From: Siderastrea radians | Taxonomy: Eukaryota > Cnidaria > Anthozoa > Scleractinia > Rhizangiidae | Reading direction: 5' to 3' | Length of the DNA: 64,000 nt | Assembly (NCBI GenBank): GCA_964017195.1 | Contig: OZ024895.1 | Span: 15,445,034 to 15,509,033 of the forward strand | Shown: in pieces, positions 58,011 to 64,000 of the stretch | How the letters are laid out: the number at the start of each line of letters is the position of its first letter | Numbering within the stretch: position 1 is the first letter of the stretch | The notes under the pieces: generated by a model | The model's input: only the letters and a program-made list of their open reading frames with translations | What the model was told of the DNA's origin: nothing | The model's database searches: none | Program-made: the position numbers and the translations under genes

Positions 58011-58930
58011 GTTGACAGAATTTAGTTTGAGTCTTATGTGGTTTACTTTGAGCTGATAGATAGTGTATGTTGCTCGGAATTATCGGCCAGTCAGGATTTT
58101 CCCCGTACGTGCGTATTTAATAAATTTTAAAAATATTCCATGCATCATTGCCAGAAGAGTCCTGACTCTTTCCCGTTATTAAGCTCTCCAGAATCGACCG
58201 TTATTGAAGTTTTCTTGGTTTATGTATTTCATGTCCGCAGTTTAGTTTCGTAGTTCCCACAGTTGAATGTATTCGTGGTTATGACATTGATGTGACGATT
58301 TACTCGTTATTCTGAACTTCCCAAATGATGTTTGTTCTTTGATGATCACCAGAAAGATTCTTGAAATCCTTGTCATTAAGCTGGAAAAATGTTTCGTGTT
58401 TTCTCTCGCTTAGCCTTTGAGAACGATCATATTCGTGAGGTTTTCCTGACACGAAAGCTATTTAAATTTGATGTTCATAATTCAATTAGTAGAATGTTTA
58501 CACAGGTGTAATGTTGGCATGATTTCTGACACGAAAGTAAAGTTTTGTCAATCACAAGTTTTTAAATAAACTCAAACAGCTTATATACACGCAAAAACTA
58601 GCCGAACGTCTGTTTCTCTTTAATTATGTAAGTATTCTTCTACATTCATTCTGTTATTACGAAAAAAAAAGAGATTTCCCAGACTTGTGAGAGCATATTT
58701 CTTTTCAAATGCCGGACTACGTTTTCGTGGTTTCCCCGTTATTCTTTAATTTTGAGCTCCCTGTTACCTATTTAATGGTGACGCTCTCTATCATGCAACC
58801 AAATCCTGCTCCTGATAACACTGATATACACTGAACAACAAAGACAGCAGAGACAAAATAGAAGTAACATCTAAAAAACAACTGCGAACTATCCGAACGG
58901 ATCCGCTCGTTCCATTTCTCAGCTCTCAGA
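58011..58930. other. Interior of element X, nothing recognised
   Basis: AT-rich sequence up to the start of the inner right arm of element X. Confidence 0.4.
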
Positions 58931-59317
58931 ACATTTCACAGCACCTAAACTTGGTCAACTGAGACACCAATGTCTCTGTCTGGACAGTTAATTACGCATA
59001 TGCTCTTTAAAAATCTTTTGTTAATGAGGCAAAGAAAACTGACACCGCGCGCGCACGTCAATAGCTTGTTATCAGATTAGTTGATAAAAGTACGCAAGGC
59101 CTTGCACGTGTCGGTGAATAGAACCTATCTGCGCGCGGAAAGAACCTCTGAGCGGTTGCAATTAACAAGCTTTAGTATGACCATCGAACAAGTAACGTTC
59201 TAAAAAAATGCAATTTATTTCAAGGACACACAATACTTTATGCTTGACTGAAAACAAGAGTAAATGTAACACCTTAGGTAAACAACATTGTCGCTGGCAG
59301 CTGATAAGAGCTTGCAC

Positions 59318-61706
59318 GGCATAGTCTAAAACGTGGACTGGACTCTGGACTCTGGACTCTGGACTCTGGACTCTGGACTCTGAGATATATATGATATATG
59401 TTCGAAACATCCTCGGGTTTTTCCGGGAATCTTCGGCAATCGTCGGCAAACTTAGGAATTCTTCGGAAAACCACCGAATCTTCATCCATTTTCTTTCATT
59501 AATAAAAAATTGCACGACCTTCTTTTGATGTTTTGAGAACTTTCAAAACATCACTCCTACCCTAACTGTACTCGAGGGAGGCCTTGCGATTTCCTATACT
59601 TAATTTTATTTATTTTTTGTTTTCTGAGATACAATCTGTAATAGAAATGTAATAAAATCGTGCAAAATAGACTAAGCTCGAGAGATCTCCTTAAATGTGA
59701 ATGGAAACTTTTCGATATAAAGACGAAAAGAAGGGAAGAGAGGAAAAGGCAACGAGGACGGAGTATAGCAATGAAAGAAAACAATGGGAGCCTATTCCCG
59801 AACCCCTACTAGGAGGCCTTTATATTCAGCGATATATAGACAAAAGTGTTTTAGTGGAAAATAGACCATTCGTTAAGTTCATACAAACCTACATCCGGGG
59901 CTCGAGTGGCGTATTTTCCATATCCTCACTAGTGAGGATATCGATGGCGTCATTTCCCACTCTTACTGTTGCTTGTGCAAAAATAATCCTGTCTAATATA
60001 TAATAAAAGGAAAATTACATGGTGGCTTGAAGATATGAATTTTATTTTCTTGTGGTAAAAACAATATTTTACTCCCTCGCTGCGCTCCTTCGTAAAATAT
60101 TGTTTTTACCACTCGAAAATAAAATCCATATCTTCGCGCCGCGGTGTAATATTCTCTATATGGAAAAGAAAAATTACCAGGCATATGAAAAGTTATTTCT
60201 TTTATTTTCTGTGTCTGTGTAATTTTCTTTTAGAAAAAAACACATCTTAAGCTTTTCAAATTAAAGAATAAAAACCGATCCCAAAGGCAAAAAGAAGAGA
60301 AAACCTATGAAGATACCGAAACTTTGGTGGGTGTCGCGCGCGCGCTACTTCACTCGTAAATAGCGCGCGACTCCCAAATAGAGAGCCTGCGTGAGAGCCC
60401 AGGCATCCGACCTTCAGCGAGGGGGGAAACCATAGGCACGGACAACTATTCAAATATGTTTCTATTCTAAATTGTTTAATTATTTAGCCTATGCGTTGCC
60501 ATGTTTTCATTTTTGGGGCGTCGAGGGAAATACATTTACCACCTCCAGTTCTCAAAATAACCCACGGTAGAAATTGCTAAAAAGTAGACTACGAGCAGCC
60601 TTTCTTCCCCTCAAGGAAAATACGCAAGCGAGAACGAAAAATCGCTTGCCGCGTGAGAATTTCCTAGGAATTTCCTAGTAAGCTGGACCTTTGTCCGTGA
60701 AATGACCAACCGCATGCTACATTCCGATCATTTTTGGGGCGTTGCCGGCAAACACACTACCTGGTACTGGTATTTATAGGCTGTTCGGTGAACCAAAGTT
60801 TGCATTTATCCATCACTGGTAGATATACCAGGTTCACTATACAATTTCTTAGCGTTATAAATTTCCCTAGGAATTTCCTAGTAAGTTTGACCTTTTTAAT
60901 TTTAGGTTAAATCAATGATGTAAAGAAGTCACTTACTCGCCCTCCATGACCGATGACTCTGAAGATGACTCTGAAAGAAAGAAATTATGACACATTGTAT
61001 AACTTGAAAGTGCCACCGCTAGCCAAATGGAAGTCAAATACCGTAAGATGCGCAAATAAATATAAAGAAAAGACTTACCACTTCCAGATATCACTTCGGC
61101 ATAGCTTCTTCGCTTGTCCATTCTTTAAAAAATCTTCCTAACTAAACAGGACTAACAGCACACGTGCGTTCGCAGAAGTGAAATCGGAGCCGCGAGAATA
61201 TCGCTGATATAAAGGCCTCCTAGTAGGAGTTCGGGAATAGGCTCCCATTGTTTTGTCTCATTGCTATACTCCGTCCTCGTTGCATTTTCCTCTCTTCCCT
61301 CCTTTTCGTTTTTATGTCGAAAAGTTTCCATTCAAATTTAAGGAGATCTCTCGAGCTTAGTCTATTTTGCACGATTTTATTACATTTCTATTACAGATTG
61401 TATCTCAGAAAGCAAAAAAAAATAAATATAGGAAATCGCAAGGCCTCCCTCGAGTACAGTTAGGGTAGGAGTGATGTTTTGAAAGTTCTCAAAACATCAC
61501 GAGAGGGTCGTGCGATTTTTTATTAATGAAAGAAAATGGATGAAGATTCGGTGGTTTTCCGAAGAATTCCGAAGTTTGCCGACGATTACCGAAGATTTCC
61601 GAAAAAACCGAAGATGTTTCGAACATATATCATACATATCTCAGAGTCCAGAGTCCAGAGTCCAGAGTCCAGAGTCCAGAGTCCAGTCCAGGTTTTAGAC
61701 TATGCC
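59318..61706. mobile_element. MULE-like element Y nested in X (2.4 kb, perfect 9-bp TSD)
   Basis: Starts GGCATAGTCTAAAACGTGGA and ends with the complementary tip at 61706. Flanked by AGCTTGCAC on both sides (59309-59317, 61707-61715). The TIRs are about 500 bp long and include CTGGACT repeats at 59340-59380 and 61640-61688. Its tip is closely related to that of element X. Inside are a palindrome (60029-60138) and two direct copies of AGGAATTTCCTAGTAAG (60663, 60869). No transposase. Confidence 0.85.
60029..60138. repeat. Palindrome (about 110 bp)
   Basis: GTGGTAAAAACAATATTTTA is mirrored by TAAAATATTGTTTTTACCAC around CTCCCTCGCTGCGCTCCTTC. Common MITE architecture. Confidence 0.85.
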
Positions 61707-62261
61707 AGCTTGCACACGTCGCATCGATGAATAGACAATTTTTATCTGATCTTTGCTTATTATTGTGTAATGCAATCACGTTTGCACGCCAGATACTATA
61801 TTTTTAAGGATTGGGGTCGAGTCGTTCGATGGCGTTCGTGATTTCAATGCCGATTTGTGCAAGAACATTGAGACGACAAGTGTTTGCTCAATCGCTTTCA
61901 ATCAGAAATCCGATGTAGTTGTGTTTTTTATTTGGGGGAGGGGATGGGGGACTTTTTGGGAGGGGGCAGTTTTAAGGGGGAGACATTAAGGTTTTTTCGG
62001 GATGTGGGTGGGGGGAATAACGTTGTTTGTCTGAAATCTCGCACACTTCTAACTTGTTTATTAGAAAAAAAATTCCGATGTAGTTGACATTTTTATTTGG
62101 GGAGAGGAATTTTTTTTGGGGGGAGGGAAGTTTTAGGGGGGGAGATGTAGAGGTTTTTTTCGGGGAGGGGGAGAAAGGTTTTGGGAGGAAAAGTCCAGAG
62201 TCCAGAGTCCAGGGTCCAGGGTCCAGGGTCCAGGGTCCAGTCCAGCTTTTAGGATATGCCC

Positions 62262-63430
62262 CGAAAGCCGTCAATTTAATGCTGTGCCGTGAAAATTTCA
62301 GCGGAAGGAATCTTTTGCTGCAGTGTCAGGTTGTACAAAATGTACATTGTACTGAGAACACAACAAATTGGCCTTTTTACCCTATCCAATTGAGCTGTAT
62401 ACTTTGTAGCATTTGGCAACTTTACATAGAAAATAGGGAGTGAAATTTTGAAATTTTTAGCCAATGATGTCTGTGGCTAATGTCATCAAAGCCCAAAAGA
62501 ACTGCGCTGTCCAATATACGGTATCTGTCTTATCTGTGAGGCCAGGGAGGGGTATTCTGTGAGATGTTGGGTGGGGGTGTGCCACCGGGACACTGAAACC
62601 CTTCTTATCAGTGGCACATACTCATACAGCTTATACTGGGAGTACAACCCCCGGGCTTTGAAGTGTTTTGCATTCGCGAGTCTCGATCAACAGGAACTAT
62701 TTTATTTAATGTCACTTTGAATGCGCTGTTTTGTGTACTTCAGGTCTGGCAGGATTTTATTTGCTTTGTAGTCCAGCGTTTACTTAGCTGTGACGCAAAT
62801 CTCCACAGTAGCAAACACATCAGAAATTATACACAAGACGGATTCGTCAATTTGAGATTTAAGGACGTTCGCGCGAAAACTTCTACAATACAGATTTTTT
62901 TCATACTTTGGCTACAGTCACATAATGAGGTACCTATGTCAGAAATGGAAAAAAATTGGGGGGTCACCGACTTCGTTTTCGAAATAAAGCGGGTCAAAAA
63001 CTACCCCAATTTCGACAAATCGGCCCTCGTAACTTGACATGGCCTCAGTGCTTGTTAGTTGACAAATATTTAAAATGATTCGCTGTAGACCCACTTTCGT
63101 AGTCAAATTTTACATAAGTGGGTCTGTTAAGTAAATAATTTGAACCGGTGTCATCCTTTTAGTTAAACTCAACCTCTAAGATGGACTTTAACGAACACAG
63201 TGCAGCTTCAATAATAGTAGAATTCGATGATGCGAGGGCAGAAAAGTTGAAAAAAATCAAACTTCTACAATACAGATTTCCTTTAATTTTTCACAAAACG
63301 TAGATAATCGACAAAGAAAGTGATCTATCAAAAGAAGATATGGGGTCACCGAACATTTAAGAGAGTTAAACCCGTGCATAGATATTAAAGTCCCCACTAG
63401 CGCTATATATCTCCACATTTCTTCAACAGC
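62262..63430. other. Region after element X, no gene confirmed
   Basis: A 124-codon frame at 62663-63037 matches nothing I recognise and overlaps a motif (CTTCTACAATACAGATTT with GGGGTCACCGA) that recurs at 63259-63360, so it looks like dispersed repeat sequence. Confidence 0.4.
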
Positions 63431-63880
63431 GCGCGCGCTCAATACGTGACGTGGCATGACAATGACGAAGTGAATTGCGTGCGCAGTAAGGATGCGCAGA
63501 AACAATTGGCGCGAACGTCCTCAACTAAACAATAGGGAGCTTACGAATCGACGACTTTCGCACGACGACGCCGTTGGATTGCGTGACATGCCTACTGCGC
63601 ATGCTTTTGTAGGCAGTTGCCGGCGTCGAGCCAAAGTCGACGACGTTGTTTTGAGCAAATTTACGGCGTCGCCGAAACAGAAGAACGTGAGGTGAGTTTT
63701 CGAAGTTTTCTCTCGATACTTCTGGGGATTCTGCCAGATAATTCAAGAATCACATCAGGGATATGTTCTTGACATAAATGTTTCTGACTTTTTGTCTGTT
63801 TTTATTCAAGTAACGCCCCAAAATACCCTGAGTAGAAGCATGGCAAGTGAGACAAGTGAAACGCCAAGTGACACGAAAAA
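63431..63880 (+). CDS. 5' end of a downstream gene (promoter, UTR exon, first coding exon)
   Basis: The promoter-like stretch carries a GCGCGCGC run and TACGTGACGTGGC (CRE-like). A first exon plausibly ends at 63691 (GTGAG/GTGAGT). The next begins at 63811 after TTTATTCAAG and holds an ATG at 63840 (AGCATGG context) reading MASETSETPSDTK, then a donor AAAAA/GTAAGG after 63880 (phase 2). Stops lie upstream of the ATG in that exon, so the start is well placed. The rest of the gene is outside the window. The UTR exon overlaps an imperfect inverted repeat rich in CGACGACG (63540-63660), as seen in MITEs. Product unknown. Confidence 0.5.
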
Positions 63881-64000
63881 GTAAGGATGAGATTGCTGAA
63901 TGAAAACTCATTTATGTTAATTACACCTTGTTGAAGGATAAGACATTTGCTTTTGTTTAACGAATTTTGAAAGAAATTAAAAGGGGTGTATATTTTATAG

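Larger units (their letters stand above)
55208..62261. mobile_element. MULE-like element X with long TIRs (7.1 kb including nested elements)
   Basis: Left end GGCATATCCTAAAAGCTGGA (55208) and right end, reverse complement, to 62261. Flanks are TGAAAGCCG and CGAAAGCCG, a 9-bp duplication with one change. Long arms pair inward to about 56075 and 58930. The right arm is split by element Y. CTGGACTCT repeats lie just inside both ends. Long TIRs and a 9-bp duplication fit Mutator-like elements. No transposase was recognised. It contains a 196-bp MITE (55256), a 147-bp MITE (56138), hAT-like MITE A (57834) and element Y. Confidence 0.75.

Noticed and set aside
59701..60003. 100-codon frame starting METFRYKDEKKGREEK
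   Set aside because: It lies in the TIR and adjacent dispersed repeat of element Y; the same sequence is present inverted at the other end without a frame.
62663..63037. 124-codon frame
   Set aside because: No recognisable domain, and part of the DNA recurs 400 bp further on as a dispersed repeat; could still be an unrecognised exon.
1..64000. Bacterial-style features (CRISPR, operons, rRNA)
   Set aside because: None found; introns, splice signals and transposon types show a eukaryotic nuclear sequence.

Overview
The window is eukaryotic and very probably from an anthozoan cnidarian such as a coral or sea anemone. This is an inference from AT-rich sequence, GT-AG introns, a DUF6589-type gene with an N-terminal ZAD-like zinc motif, an Ig-superfamily receptor-like gene, and dense DNA transposons (Merlin, PIF/Harbinger, hAT-like, MULE-like, TTAA-type) with a Ty3/Gypsy relic. 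No bacterial operon, CRISPR array or rRNA was seen.

Layout. (1) 1-656 (-): N-terminal half of a RecQ-type DEAH helicase, open to the window edge. (2) 1053-8300 (+), head-to-head with it across about 400 bp: a six-exon ZAD/DUF6589 gene with at least three internal frame breaks. (3) 9808-54001 (+): four phase-1 exons of a secreted or membrane Ig-superfamily protein (signal peptide and three Ig domains) spread over 44 kb. Its introns hold almost everything else. (4) 63492-63880 (+): the start of another gene at the right edge.

Intron 1 (26 kb) holds a 7.3 kb Merlin-type transposon (9964-17291) with an 8-bp target-site duplication, inverted ends beginning GG, subterminal tandem arrays, a decayed Merlin/ISXO2-type DDE transposase and a second, intact gene for a DUF3987-like P-loop ATPase. 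A 2.5 kb element with 11-bp-period repeats is nested inside it. Next come a hAT-like element (19101-23409) with a TTAA-type element inside it, and a degenerate 6 kb PIF/Harbinger element (27985-33956) with both its Myb/SANT and transposase genes plus a Crypton-like fragment. Intron 2 (13.5 kb) holds a TIR element, a Gypsy pol relic split by a 3.4 kb insertion, a pogo-like MITE, three tandem tRNA-like units with a 264-bp period, and a foldback. Intron 3 holds a 1.78 kb foldback. Downstream of the third Ig exon are two related MULE-like elements, one inside the other.

The best candidate for something undescribed is the Merlin element that pairs a Merlin-type transposase with a DUF3987-like ATPase and long subterminal arrays. 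Its borders are supported by inverted repeats and a perfect 8-bp duplication read directly from the sequence. Exon borders and product names come from reading the sequence by eye; no alignment or database search was run.
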